A stretch of 64,000 bases of DNA from Ceratorhiza oryzae-sativae (lineage: Eukaryota > Basidiomycota > Agaricomycetes > Cantharellales > Ceratobasidiaceae). The stretch spans positions 1,550,001 to 1,614,000 of the forward strand of contig JARWMV010000235.1 in the NCBI GenBank assembly GCA_030998015.1. The letters run 5' to 3'. Each line of letters starts with the position of its first letter. Position 1 is the stretch's first letter. The translations under genes were made by a program, and so were the position numbers. The notes under the pieces are model-generated. The model saw nothing but the letters and a program-made list of their open reading frames with translations, searched no databases and was not told the DNA's origin. Shown piece after piece: positions 32,832 through 45,990 of the stretch.

Positions 32832-34017
32832 CCTTGGCCAGGAAAAACAGAGAGGCAAGTTGATTGTCGGGAGGAGAAGTATGTTTACGCCGCGAAGTGT
32901 CGTCATACGCGTTTTGGTTAGATTGCGGTGGCTGTGTTCTCATGAACGGGATGTATGCGTGGTCGTGAGCGTAGTAATTGGGACAAGATGCCGAAAAGCA
33001 CCTGGGTAATTAAAAAATAAATCATTATTCCAACAAGCAACTCCAACTGAAGCAAGACAGCTTCATCTCGCAAATCATATCCTTGGTAGACATTACACCG
33101 ATACACGTAAATGCAAACACTCTACCCAAAGTAACTAGCCCCAATCTCATTTCCTCTTTTGGCTCATGTGCCCCACTTGAGTAACACAGACGTAATAAGG
33201 GTAAGGAACCATGTATTCTCGAAGCTCCGGATCGCCAAACACTGTGGATGCCACCTAATACGCGCCTGCTTATCGCATTATTCGCCCTTGTCATGTTCCA
33301 ATGAAATGAACTACCTGGTGTGTAAACTTCATATCCTAATACCTGGTGACTAGTATCTCTCCATCTCTCTCTGTGCTCATACGCAAAGGCTGGGGTACAT
33401 AAATTTTGTCCATCGTATGGAACAAACGCCTCATAGAGGATTACTACGATGTTTCCTGAATGATGTACAGCAAATACAGACGAGTATCACTCTTTCATGA
33501 GATACTTGGGATTTAAATTAAATTTATCATTCAACTACCTCATTAGTGCTTCCTCGGTGAGCCCCACACGATGCAGCTTTGTGTTGTGCTGATTGTTCAC
33601 GACGATCATCCTGGGAGCAGTGTTCCGGACTTTGTTAATCACATGTCCAAACATCGGTGTTGTCATTATGACCGATTGGTTAAGCTCGCTTCCGTAGAAC
33701 AATTTCCGGCTGTGGCCCAGCTTTTTCTTTAGACAAACAGCTGAAAATATAGTTTGAAACGAAACCAGGCAAAAACTTCAGAGCGCTGTATCAATAGAGA
33801 CACTAATATTGGGATGTGTGGGTAGACTTCCAGCTGTCATCATTTTGAGCTATCTGGGCACTTTGGAATCTGGAACTATGCAACCCTATTCCTTCAGCGA
33901 CCTTGCCAGACCCCATCGCTCGCCAAGTTGCTCGCAAGCACCGTAAACCACCGCCACTGTACACATTAGGGAAACATCCATTCTAGTTCCTCTGTCTCAG
34001 TAGTCTGGGCCTGCTAC
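32832..34017. other. Intergenic, no gene seen
   Basis: This 1.2-kb stretch lies between the divergent Cys-rich gene and kinase copy 2. No motif-bearing frame is seen. Confidence 0.45.
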
Positions 34018-37000
34018 ATGCTGTCGGCCAGGTCTCTTGGCATTCCAGAGGTTTCCAGATACGTGAATATTGCTCACGTGGAGGATGATGAGGTCGCAAG
34101 AGGGGGTGTCGCGGATGTTTATCCGTAAGTTATTGACGAGCGAAGTCTATATACTGAATAAACATCCTATACGACGACGGCCAGGGGATTTTTCGAGGGA
34201 GAAACTACCGCAAAAATAAAGGTAACGGCTAACTTCACTGGATGGACATCATGAAATTGCGCCTACTTATTTCCTAATTCAGGTTGCCATTAAAACGATC
34301 CGTGTTTCCCCGCAAAACCTAGATTCATCACCAGCGTTAGACAAACTGCGAAAGGCGAGTGTAACCACTAACTTCGAGATCATTGTCACCCACCTGTATG
34401 AACAGAAGCTCAATCGCGAGTTGGGAATATGGCGGACTCTCCAGGGAGAGCTCGGACATCCTAACCTGCTGAGGCTTCTCGGTGTCATTGACTCACCAGA
34501 TGGCATGCCGTCTTCGGTCAGTGAGTTTTGCACAGCGACATTGGCAGAGGTGCGATTACTCGTGCCGTCGTGACCCCTCTATTTACTGACGGCGTTGGCT
34601 TTCAGTATCTTGTCAGTCCAATGTACAAACCTCAGAGAGTCAAGCTAGTGAGATTTCCGATGATGCTTAATTTGATCACTGCTCATTCGATACACACAGC
34701 TAGTTGGAACATTGAACGGCCTCGCATATATGCACGGTTTTTCGATTGTCCACGGGGACCTAAAAGGGGCGAGTTGAACCAATCCGGGGAATATTTGGAT
34801 TGACTGATCATAGGCCTATTCATTAGCTGAACATTCTTGTCACCAGGGACGGCACACCCAAGATATGCGATTTTGGTCATGCCCGATTCACAATCAACGA
34901 CACCGCTCAGCCCATTCCCTCAGATGTATCCTCCAAGTTCCATGCAACCACTCGATACATGAGCCCAGAGTTGTTTTCCGAAATAAATAGCAAACCCACC
35001 CTGTTCTCTGACGTATGGGCATTTGGGTGTGTTGCGCTCGAGGTACGAATCCGTTAAACATCCGTTCCTGTGGCGTATTGATGCTTCGGCCCGACAGATT
35101 CTCAGCCAACTCCGACCATATCACATCATCACAAACGAGCACCGAGTCACAGTGGCCATAAAGTCTGGGAGAACTCCCAGTGCAAAGCCGGGGCGGCCGT
35201 ATGCTGCAAGCTGCCTCACCGATGCACTGTGGGATATCATCAAATCGTGCTGGCATCCTCACCAGCTTTCTCGACCGACGTCCGCCTCACTCCTGCACTC
35301 AATCAACGACTTGATAGAAAAGGGGAGCCTAGATCCGGCTATGGTCACTCCAGCCAAGGCGGCAAGCGATCTTGAGGAGGAGCTGCTGGGGTGGCCTGAG
35401 GAAACCCGAGACTTTGCTAAAGAACTATCGAAATTGAACAAGATCAAGATCTCTATGCAGCGCATGGCTGACGTCTGGAAGTGAGTCATAGCATATTATG
35501 TGTTAGCCCTTTTATCTTTGCTAATAATACCGATTAATTGAGATGTTCTATGGATGATGCTTCTACTGCATCAGTTCACGAAGGTCAAACGCATCTCGGA
35601 TGTATGCGGTCAAAGTCCTTCGAGCCCCGATAGGACTAGGCTCGGACAAATCGATAATCGATCCTCTGCAACAGGTGGGATTATCGTTATTTCTCCCGAC
35701 TTGCTTCCTTACGGATCTTTATCCAGGGGCTCCTGCGTACATTCTGGGAACGAGCAAGTATCAAACACTTGCATATAGTTGAGATTCTTGGAATAGATAC
35801 CTCATACGGGAGATATCCTGGGCTAGTTATGGAATTTCAAGAAGGTGGCACACTGCGGGACGTGCGTCGTATCACAAACATTCGTTTCTCGAATAATGGC
35901 GATCTGAAAATGACAGGTACTCGACGCTGGACCAATCGGCGATCAGGATTTCTATGTGAATTGTGTGAGTAGTCAAAGCATAAAAATCGTGTTATGCGGC
36001 TGGCTCATATGTATCTAGATGCTGCAAATTCTCAAAGGCCTACAGTTCCTACACAACCTTCCTTCGCCACTCGCCCATGGCGATCTGACTCCGGTAATGA
36101 AAATTTGCTCGGCATAATCTAACACCAAGGGACTCTGACACCTGTCCAAGCATAACATTCTAGCTGACCGGAATGGGACGTTGAAGCTTACTCTGATCAG
36201 CTTTGCAAGGCTATCGGCGAACCTGCCGTCGAACACGCAAACGGTGGTCCCAAACGACGATGTGATATCGGCCCGGTACTTCAGCCCGGAGCTTGTAGCA
36301 AACGATGAGAGTGTTCAGCCAACTCCTCAGGCAGATATGTGGTCGTTTGGATGCGTCGCATGTTGGGTGCGTTCACTATATTGGATGTGACAACCGGAGC
36401 AATTTATCTGATGTATCATTCAGATGTATGTCCGAGTCGATCCGTATCCGGAATGCAAGCTAGAGCATGAGGTCATATCAAGTATTATAGATGCCACCCC
36501 ACCCTACTCAGTTTCCCAGCTTTCGCGCATACACCGATTTGGGGGATATCATGTCATGCCACACGTCCCATGGATTACAAATGGGACATTAGCAACCATA
36601 CTCAGATGTTGGAACCAAGACGGGAGCCGCCGACCTACTGCTGAGGCTTGTTTGAGGGACTTTGGGGCTCTGGTGAACAAACTCGCTCGAGGACAAAATC
36701 CAATACCAGGGGATGTCCGAAATCTCACGGACAGGATCACTACGCCCAGTGAACCGCGACGGCGAATTCTTGGATATAGCACAGGAACTTGGAGGTATGT
36801 TAGTTTAAACATCATACCCTGCATTTAGCATCTAAATCAAGAGAATAGGCGAATTTTTGATTCCCAAGGAGATTTAATAATTGACCTGCGCTACTGGTGG
36901 TGGCGGTAAGCCTCTCAATACGGCGACTTGGCTCTGGTTCATGTCTTCCGTTCTACAGTGGGATCTACTCGCCGGGATTCCTGCGGCGATCTATCGAGGT

Positions 37001-38087
37001 GTGCTGATTTTGAGCTTTCTTCGTTTTATCATCGTGATGTCATTCGGCGCCGGTGCATTCCCAGGTCAACATCAAAGCAGTCCATTTGGTACGAAGGACC
37101 CCTTCAGAGGATGTTATCGATGCTGCAATACAGGTTTGTCCACTATTTCCACTATTCCACCACTTTCAAATATACACTAATTTGCCGAAGTGCACATCCC
37201 ACGAGATAGCGCTTCTACACCAATTTAAGCATGACAACATATGTAATTTCTACGGGTATGATGACCTACATGGCAACACCCTCCAACAGTCTCGGGTTCC
37301 GGCCATTATAACTGAGTTTTGTTCCAACGGGACCCTGAGCGAGGTCCGTATTTCCATTGACTGCTCATAACAGCACATCAAAACAATCGATTTCAACCAA
37401 GTTTTGCAGCAAAAAGTCAGATCAGCTCAGCTTTCAGGATCGCCTAAACCTTGTTAGTCCATATAATTTAGCCTTAGTTTGATGGCTGATACAGATTCAT
37501 GACCGAACTAGCTGAAGGGCGTAGTGAGTGGGATCGTATATCTGCACACCCAGGTGCCACAAGGCTCTGTCGCTCATGGAAACTTGTCGAGTGTGAGTAT
37601 CCACGCTTCAGCTCTGCCTAAAGCTGTCCCTATAATACATCTCTATCAGGATACTGTCCATGTTGACAAAGACGGAAAGGCAAAGCTGACGAGATTTGAG
37701 TTCGCATGTCAATACGAGTACTCGGACACCTCGACGACACCACGAATCGTAGGTGCGTCGCACATTGCGTTGACACCTTCGCGCTGGCACCCCCCGGAGC
37801 TGTTCAACGAGTCAGCGGACACGATGGCACCATACCCAACGATCTATGGTGATCTATGGGCTCTTGGGTGTATACTGGTTGCGGTGGGGACTTTGTTGTG
37901 TAGATTTCGATGAGGTTGGTCCTGACCGGAAAACATGTAGGTGATGAGCAACCAGGCTCCTTACGAGAAGTACGATCTACCAGGAGCAATCAGCTGCATC
38001 ACAGAGGGTGTGAAGCCGTACTCTCAAGATATATGTGCTGGTAGCGTCTGGGAGCTGGCTAATTTGCTTTGGGACAAACGGCCGTGA
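34018..38087 (+). CDS. Triple protein-kinase-domain gene, copy 2
   Basis: This copy starts MLSARSLGIPEV and is collinear with the one at 22148, including intron positions. Domain 1 keeps VAIKTIRV, the catalytic loop VHGDLKG|LNILV, CDFG, RYMSPELF and FSDVWAFGCVALE, so it looks catalytically competent (HGD replaces HRD, as often in this fungal group). Domains 2 (YAVKVLR, LAHGDLTP, LISFARL) and 3 (VNIKAVHL, VAHGNLSS, RFEFACQ) lack the DFG Asp and are predicted pseudokinases. A kinase followed by pseudokinases suggests allosteric control of domain 1; this is inference. One base is missing relative to copy 1 near 35571-35576, between domains 1 and 2. A two-base loss near 38082 ends the last domain early at TGA 38085-38087. 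If those are real, this copy is also damaged. Confidence 0.7.
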
Positions 38088-40017
38088 ACGGGCTTCTGCA
38101 GAACTCGTGCTGACAAGACTCGATCAATTATGACTTTGCTCATATGGCAATCTTGGCTGAGCGTGAAGGGATATAATTCTTTGTACAAAGTGCTTTTAAT
38201 GACTGCGAGAAACATGAAGAGTACAGAGTGGTGCGAAGAGATGTATTTTGACCTAAGTTTGGCCTCTTGAAGACCACATGAATGTTGGCTTTGTAGCTCT
38301 TTTCGCCTGAAGGAAGCTATGGTACTCGTTGTAAGGTGCAGCCTACAGGTATACCAAACCCCTCGAACGCCAATATATTTTTGTATGTAGACATTTTCTT
38401 AGTTTCACCCAGGTCTAGTAGTCAGCCTGGTCACGATAACGGTTACAGGCCACCTGAGCTTACCGGTTAATGTCAGCCACGGGCGGAATCCGTGGGTGCG
38501 TGGCAAGACCCGGTCGAAGTCTAGCCTAGCCTTGTAAAACCTAGTAGTTAATCACCCGGGAGTTGGATCTGCACGACCTGCCGCCAGTTTACTGATGCTC
38601 CCGTCGTACCTCCTTCAGATCTCACTACGTGCTTCTTCGTTTAGATTCAAGCATCCTTTTGGGGGCTAAGTGAACATTGGGGCCGCATATATCCACGGCC
38701 TAGCTGCTGACCAACATCGATGTCGAGAAACTTCACTTGAGCATGGAAAACGAGCGCATGGAACGGGCAAAATCTTAACACGTCTTCGAAAAAGTCCCGC
38801 TGATCGGAGTGCATATTCATTGATGTCGGCTTCATGGTGTCAACACGTTTAGTTGTGCTTCTTTAAGGGGCGGGGTTCATGAGTGGACTACAGATGCAGG
38901 CGCTGGTCCTCACAACAAGGTGGTAGAATTAACACAATGAATCTCCGTTTCCATGTATTTAATATAGATCATAATTCACCCAGCTTGACAAACGTACCGT
39001 TTATCTATCGTATGGTGAGCCATGTATCCGCTCCATGGTCGTTGTCACGTGCGGTCACGTGCCCGGAACGCGGCGGCCTCGCGTCACTAGAGCTTGATCC
39101 CAGCGAGGGCCGCGACGCGTGTAGATACAACCTTACAAAGCACACCAGAGCGAAATCGGCATTATATTATCCAAGTTAACAAACCTCTGAGCATACCGCC
39201 CATAAGCTTCAAGCTATTCACGGAGGGTTGTGCGTACCTCCCCTGTTTACACCAATCAACGCAATATTTCGTACTGATCGGTTGATATATACGGTTGCCT
39301 CCGTTTTTCAGTCCCTAATTCGACCTATTCATCCAATGGTCTCGTGGCAATGGCTACATCCAGGTGAAGTGCCCTCACAATACACATGGGCAAGCAAAAC
39401 AAACGAGTAGCGCCGGTCTTTATGTAGGGTCGTCGCGTAATTATTCTCCCCTCACGTCGTCAAGCAATGAGAGCAAGTCTATTTTTGGGTTGATAGTACG
39501 TCTTTGTACCCCGAACAAAGAGGTATGATATTTTTCTGATTGCCTTTGCTAGCCAGTAGGTGTTTTAAACCCCGATGCCCAAACCTGCCGTTATGTTACA
39601 CACCACACACCATGATCTCGGACTCTGTTCGAGTATGACAACATGTTGCTCCTTGAATCGTTGCGATTCTAATGAGTTGAAATTTTGACAGATAGCGCTC
39701 ATATTACTGACGCTCTCGCGTACATTTTGGTAGCATAAACCAGTGAGTGGGCTCGAGGTTCTCTCCAAACCTGACCGTTTGTCGACGTGACGTACTTGGG
39801 CAGATCGTGAGTGGTGCTTGAATCGTAACATGAACTGGATTGATCACATTACTCCTGTCGTTGGTGATGAAAGACCTGGGTAGTGAGTTCTACTGTTAAA
39901 GAAAATTTACCATAATCTAAGCCAGTTATATGGATGTAGTGGAATGCTACCAAGGTACTCTTTTCGTCATTCATTGGAATTCAAGTCTTATCGTCCAAAT
40001 TACCCTGCTAGCACAGC
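38088..40017. other. Intergenic, no confident gene
   Basis: The stretch 38088-38150 is the remnant 3' end of the kinase copy, still matching copy 1. The remainder has only short frames. Upstream exons of the gene at 40018 may lie near its right end. Confidence 0.4.
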
Positions 40018-41141
40018 GTGGCCAATGTGGTGAGCCGTGCAACGACCTCGATTTCGGAAACAACCTGGGGCGCGAAGGTTACTAGGACAGTGGTATGTAA
40101 ACATCCGACTTGCAAATTAGTCAATGATATAACGTTTCGTCTAGGGAGCGCTGGCTACGAATATAGTGAGACAATTCCACGGGATCCTAATGTGAAAACA
40201 AATCGAGTTTTGTCCAGAGACAAACGACAGGTGCTGTCGCCCGTGTCGTGAGCGATGTCGCACAAAAAGCCACGTACCGAATTGTGGAAATAGTAAAACC
40301 AGCTGGGCCAAGTAGCGTCACCGGGACGACTGGTCCGCCAATAGCATTACCAAAGAAAAAAGCTGTACGTAAAGACCTCTCTCAAGTTTGACCTCGTCAC
40401 ACATGATTGAATATAGGGATATCGAAAATTGTCGACGAGCTCAGACATAGCTGTGGTACGTGGAATGCTAGGGTTCCTCTTAAAATCTATTATTTAAAAG
40501 CAGATTGATGTGCACAACAGGACGAGTATATGCGGGTGCCGGATTTGTGCAAGCAGAAGGCGATGCTATTCGGCCGAGTAGTTTCAATCCAGTGTTTTCA
40601 AGATGGGCGCCACGAGTTCATCATAGTGCACACAAAGGGTTTATTCCGGCACGGGGAACACAAACAACATGCATGGATTCGTCTCGAAAGGTGGACAGAG
40701 GACCCAAACAAGGGCTGGACGAACAAAGTGAAGACGACTTTTAAGAGGCCTAAGGCTTACAACCGATTCAAAATATCATTCGATCAAAGAACTCTTGTCC
40801 CATCGAGCGCAGTCCCCCAGGAGACCCTGGAGTTTCAAGACACAGTGGGTATAGAACACCTGATAACTCTGTTGGAGCTGATGGAGAAGGCTCCGCTTGA
40901 TCACAGCCTTCTCAAGGTAGGACGATCCCATGCTGTGCTCACGATGAGCGCTGAACGATTTGGCTTACAGGATAATAGCTGGTTTTTTTGCCAAGCAATA
41001 CTCGACTGCATGGAGAACTACCAACCTAATCCGATCACACTCAGGCGATTCTTTATGAGCCAAGACCGCCGCTTGCAGCTCAAAAAGAGTTTCATTGAGG
41101 CTATTGGCGACAAGTTACATGGCTACAGATACTCTCCCTGA
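40018..41141 (+). CDS. Protein of unknown function, family D member 1 (5' end open)
   Basis: The well-supported exons are ~40228-40367, 40418-40454, 40522-40916 and 40971-41141. The upstream stretch 40018-40079 (VSRATTSISETTWGAKV) also looks coding, but its joining exon is not resolved. The conserved core starts MRVPDLCKQKAMLFGRVVSI and contains HEFII, HAWIRLERW, a QETLEFQDTVGIEHLITLLE block, and after an intron DNSWFFCQAILDCMENYQ. A homologue at 50408-51029 shares all of these and the same intron (before D(N/D)SW). I do not recognise a named domain; similar NSWFF proteins are common hypotheticals in agaricomycetes. Confidence 0.6.
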
Positions 41142-41630
41142 TTGGGCTTTGCGTCTTTCTCTCGTCTGTTGGGGTGCATTACTTTCGCATAATTGGATCG
41201 ATCGTGAGACTGTATGTATAGGTAATTTGCATGCGCATGTAGTTGAAGATAGTATACTGTTTGAAGCAATGTGGATCATCTGGATCATCTAGGTTTTATT
41301 TGCGGCGTATATCTCGTGGATAGCGTACATATTAGAGAATGCTCTTCCTATATCCTGAGGTTCGGCGACAAAAACTGGCTCTGAGGATGGACTCTGCCAG
41401 TGCTTCTGGGATCAGGTCACTCATATAGAACCCATTAAAACTACACGCAATAGAATCCCAAACGAAAGTCGCAAACGAACCCGTTATGAACGTTCCTGGG
41501 CAAACGTGGAAGCGGGTGCAACGGTCGTCTTCAAAGGAGGCATATGAGCTTACATAATCTGCACCCTGAAGTTGGAGACGTGTCTGGATATAGCCACCGT
41601 GTTTACGCGACGATCACCCCTAGACCAATA
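41142..41630. other. Intergenic, promoter side of the coiled-coil gene
   Basis: There are short frames only. The frame of the next gene is open upstream to 41544, but the in-frame ATG at 41631 begins a more typical N-terminus. Confidence 0.4.
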
Positions 41631-42971
41631 ATGTCCGAGTCCACGGAAACCCCTCTCCCCCTTTCGCCTTCGCTGCCCCCAGTCCAGAATGCAGAGGAAA
41701 CAATCACTACGACGACCATAGTCGAACCCCAAACCCCGCGCCCGCCGTCTCCAGCAGCGAGCGTGGCCGAAACGACGCGTGCGGGACCTAGCAGGAACGG
41801 ACGTGGGAGCTCGTACCAGGCCCCAGACCAGGCATCGATAAATAACCTTGTCAATGGTTTCACGAATACTTTGTGAGTATTTTAACCTTGTGTTTTGGTA
41901 GAGGCACTAACTGGCTTGTAGGGAGTCGCTGTAAGTGTCCAGAGCCCCGACGTGGGCGGGTTTTTTGTTTACTTTTTTCTCTCTCCAGTGATCAGTCATT
42001 GAAGCTGTTGATGACGAACGCAAGGGAGGTCGAAGCTCTTGGTCCTCCTCCCGTATGTATCCTTTTCGAGATTGCATCCTGGTCACTTTTAACGACGTAC
42101 TATTCAGGACCCTGCTGCCCAAATCCACAAACTCAGACTGTACGCCCGCTCCATACTAGCATGCTCCATGCTCCTCACTCTTAACCCAGGCAACTCCGAG
42201 CACAGGACAAAAAACAAGACCAACGAATCGCCGATATCAAACATATCGTCAAGGATGTTCTCAAAGAACAAGTTTCGTCTTGCCGTGTTTTATCATCTCG
42301 TAATTTGTCTAACGGCAGTGCAGATTGCAGACCACATGCGTGCACAAATCCAAGAACAGATTCGGCTTGAAATCGCGGAACAAGTTCGTGCGGCCGTGCA
42401 CGACCAAATGCCCGAGCATTTGCCGGTGTCGTTGCAGGAACAGGCAGACGAGAGCAAGCGTCAGTTGATCGAAGTTAGACATTCGTTGTTGAATAGGTAT
42501 GCCATGTCGCTGGAGTGGTATGATGCAAGGAAGACTCACACGAACGGTTTTGCAGCGAAGCGCGCCGATCGAATGCTACATTGCGTTCGACAAACCTGGA
42601 CGACCCATTGGCACCGGTCGTCAAGCCAAACGGCGAAGAGTCTGCTCTTGCACCCGAAACGCTCCGTCAACTATTCTCGTACGACAGTACGTCGTCATTT
42701 CACCCATCCTTGTCTAAAAAAACCTAACACCCCGTTCAAGGCGCCCAAGCACGTGCTCTTGTCCGAGATTACGGCCTGCGCGAACACGATGTGCGCGAGC
42801 GCAACTTGAACAGGTTCATGGCCCATATTGGTGTCCAGTTCAACCTCATCCCGATCCCGGTCATGGTGGACGGTGTTGTGTGAGTGGATCTTTCTGTTTC
42901 CGATTCGGCGTGTATTGATCCACCAACACAGGGACGAAAACGGCGCCCCAGTTGGAGTCACCCTCATCTAG
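41631..42971 (+). CDS. Coiled-coil protein, agaricomycete conserved hypothetical
   Basis: This is a multi-exon gene from MSESTETPLPLSPS (ATG 41631) to TAG at 42969-42971. The first exon ends near 41873. Small exons at ~41925-42050 encode SLKLLMTNAREVEALGPPP. A helical block then runs MRAQIQEQIRLEIAEQ, MPEHLPVSLQEQADESKRQL and a SEAR-type hinge. The end reads LREHDVRERNLNRFMAHIGV and DENGAPVGVTLI after an intron with phase GT|G. The block order (EQxxxEIAEQ, P-x-S-L, L-x-R-F-M-x-x-I-G-V) matches a widespread uncharacterised basidiomycete family. It has no membrane segment. Exact borders of the middle exons were not fixed. Confidence 0.6.
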
Positions 42972-43226
42972 ACTTTGTTTCTATACGGCTTGCACATACG
43001 TGTCTGTGTTATCTACGATGTACATTACCCCCTACGACCACCGGATTTCTTAGAATCGATCTTTTACACGTCTCACCAGCAGCGTGATACAAAATATATT
43101 TCTCATGTTTTTGGCACAGCAGTTGTCTATAATACATATCCATCCGGCCGTACCCCAAAGTCGCAAGACCCCAAAGCAGGACCAATTCAACTACAGAAAA
43201 AAAATCATCATCACCGTGCTCGATCC

Positions 43227-45990
43227 CTACCGCTCGCCGTGCGGAAACGCCCTCCACCCAGGCCCACGCATCATCGGTTGGGGTTGGGTACTATACACAC
43301 TCTCATCATCCGACATGGCCCCGTTCATTCGCTCCCTCTCGCGCTGCATCCGCCTCAAGACCTCTTCTCGTGCACGCGCATAGTCCTGCTGTAGCCCTGG
43401 CGCGGGACTCACATCCCTCTCCTGCTCCCTGCCATACCCCCCACCCAAGCCGGGATAAACGGTGCGCCTGGGAGAGCCACCCAGCGCGGGGCAGTCTCAT
43501 CCGCCCCGTTGGGAGGCGCAAACGGGAACGTCAACGGAGTCCGAGACGAACCAGAGAGCCCAACCCCCGTCATATTCGCCGGGGACGGCGCATCCCCGCG
43601 CCGCACATCCGAATACGATCGCTTATGCTGGGATGGTTGGGCTTGGGCAGGCGGCGGCGACGGCGGCGTCGCGGCGTCAAACCGGAACGGATTCGTCGAG
43701 TGGGGCGCGAGTGACGTGAACCCGGACGCTGGCGAAGTCGGCACCGTCGAGAGCAGGGACGCGGGCTCCGTGTGGCCCGAGACCGAGTTGCCGGGCGGTT
43801 GGCTGCCGTTTGGGTTGGGGTGTCCCGATCCCGAATGGTTCAGCGAGCCGACTTTGAGATTCTGCGCCGATCCGCGGCTGGGATGCGACAGAGCCTCTTC
43901 CGCCTGGGCACTCAAATACGCAGCGAGCGACTGGGCCGTCTTTTCGCGCGGTCGCATACGATAATGATACTTGTGTTCGCCATTCCCAGCTCCGTCTTCC
44001 TTGCCGCTCGGTGCTCTCGCCAACGAAGCTTTGGCCGCCGTCGCGCCCTGCGCGCTCGAAATAACAAAGCTTGGCAAAGGCGTGCTCGGGATATTAGTGG
44101 TCGAGGGGGGAGGGAAATCCGAAGCCACAGGGACCGGTTTGGATATCATCTCTTTGACCACTGGACCCGACGATTTCCTGAGGGTATGTCTCCTTGGTAG
44201 TGGCGCGGCCGTGGACTCGTCGAGTTGGATACGTGCGCCTCCCTTTGTGGGTCGGGAGGAGAGGTCTTGCATTTGCAGCGCAACGACTGGCTCTGGCCTT
44301 CCGTTGGACGAACTCGATTGGGACCCGCTCCCGCCCCCGCTTCCATGTCCAGAACCAGACCCCGAACCACGCCAAGCCCACCTCGCGCTCCACCGTCTGG
44401 TTCCAGGGACAGGCTTCTTGGTCGTATTCTGCTTTGCTATGGCTCGATCGAGCAAGTCGACCTTGTCCTCAGCATCCTCTTGCTCCTCGTCTGACGAAAA
44501 GTCGTCCCTGTATTGAGGAGCGGGGACAAGGTACGGGCTTCTTCCTGCTGGTCCAGAAGCAACAGCAGCAGCCGAGATACGAGGTGGGGAAGCGCGCGAT
44601 GCCGAGTCGAGGCCGAGTTGGATTTGCACGATTTGGAGTGTGGGAATCAGGGCTGCGAGAGGGGAGAGGAGGGGGACGAGCAGCGTCTGGAACCGGGTTA
44701 GTTTTGGGCGAGCACCAGAACTGACAAAAAAATACACACACCTCTTGTCCATCCTGAGCGACATACAAGATTAGAGCAGCCAACATAAACACCGGCGCAA
44801 AGGCTCCACTCTCGATCAACCCTGCAAGAATCACCCATCGTGCTGTCAACAAGAGCTATAATTAGCATACACCTTGCGACATCCACAACCCCAGCGATTG
44901 GCTGGAGGCACGTTCCAGCGGGAAGGGAGCTCGGACTCACAGGAAACTCCTTGACGCTCGGGAGTGGTTGCTGGGACCGAGGCGGGAGGAGGCGGCCCGG
45001 TGCGTTCATCGATATCAAAAACAAAGTCATCGCCAGCCGTCAGACTGGTCGATCGGGCATGTCTCCGGCCTCGGCGCACAAAGGCCGGAAGAGTTGGTTT
45101 TAGCGAGGAAGATGCGAACGAGGTCTTGTGGGGGATTCAATGATGCGGCGGAATGAAAGAAAGGGAAAAACATACGCGAACCATCATCAATGCTGTGATG
45201 GCCAGACTTGCCAAGAATGAAATTGCATAAACGGGTGGGACCCATGGATCCACGCTGGCCAGCTGTTTCTCCACCAGCTCGCTGGAGAGGGACAGGTCGA
45301 CCTTGGAGTACTTGCTCACTACGACCATTGAAATAACTAGATATTTTGTCAGCGGCTGCTTGACCAAATGAGACCTAAACTTGCCAAAGGACGCAAGGCT
45401 CAGCAATCCTGGTATGATCGTCCATAAGAACTTGTACTTGAATGCGACCAGCAAGCGGTAGAGCATCATCAAGTCTGACACCAGGATGGTGGCTGCATAG
45501 ACCCCGAGTGAAGCGAGATTTGTAGGAAGCGCACGATTGGAGATGTACGCGACGGGGCCAAGTTGGGACGGCCCTGGGGTGGGCATGAGTGTCGGGATCG
45601 GTTGGCCAGGACGAGATGTGTGGGACGCCGATGGAGATGGAGGGGGGACATTGCCGTGTCTGCTACCGCCGTGAGCATCATGAGATGTACTGATCGAGAC
45701 ATGGGCACGTACACCGAGCCCATATGCCTGGCAAATGCATCGAGCATCGCACGCAGCGAGAGCGCACAGTGGGCCGTCGCGAGTATGAACAGCACAACGA
45801 GCCATATGGGCAGTGCACGCCCGACCGAGGGTGTCCGAGTGCGAAACAGGCGCAGACAGACACCCAGCGCGGCCAGGTAGATCCCTGTCACCAAAACATT
45901 CAGTGCGCTGTCGATCTAGGTGTGGCCGGACCCACCGTAGACGACGGCCTCGAGCCAGACGCCGACGAGAAACGAGATGTCGAGCCGCAT
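43227..45990 (-). CDS. Seven-TM-type membrane protein with long cytosolic tail, one frame break
   Basis: The gene starts MRLDISFLVGVWLEAVVYG (ATG 45990; exon 1 45990-45936, exon 2 from 45884). Successive hydrophobic segments follow: IYLAALGVCLRLF, LPIWLVVLFILATAHCAL, LGVYAATILVSDLMMLYRLL, WTIIPGLLSLASF, PPVYAISFLASLAITALMM, ILAGLIESGAFAPVFMLAAL and LLVPLLSPLAALIPTLQIV. The ~400-residue C-terminal tail is Ser/Pro/Gly-rich, with an acidic patch (DDFSSDEEQEDAEDK) and a final charged helix (YARAREEVLRRMQRER). The layout matches an uncharacterised basidiomycete membrane-protein family in which a 7-TM core precedes a disordered tail. One base appears missing at the C3 run 43480-43482; without it the tail would stop at 43409. 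The internal introns are only approximate. Confidence 0.65.
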
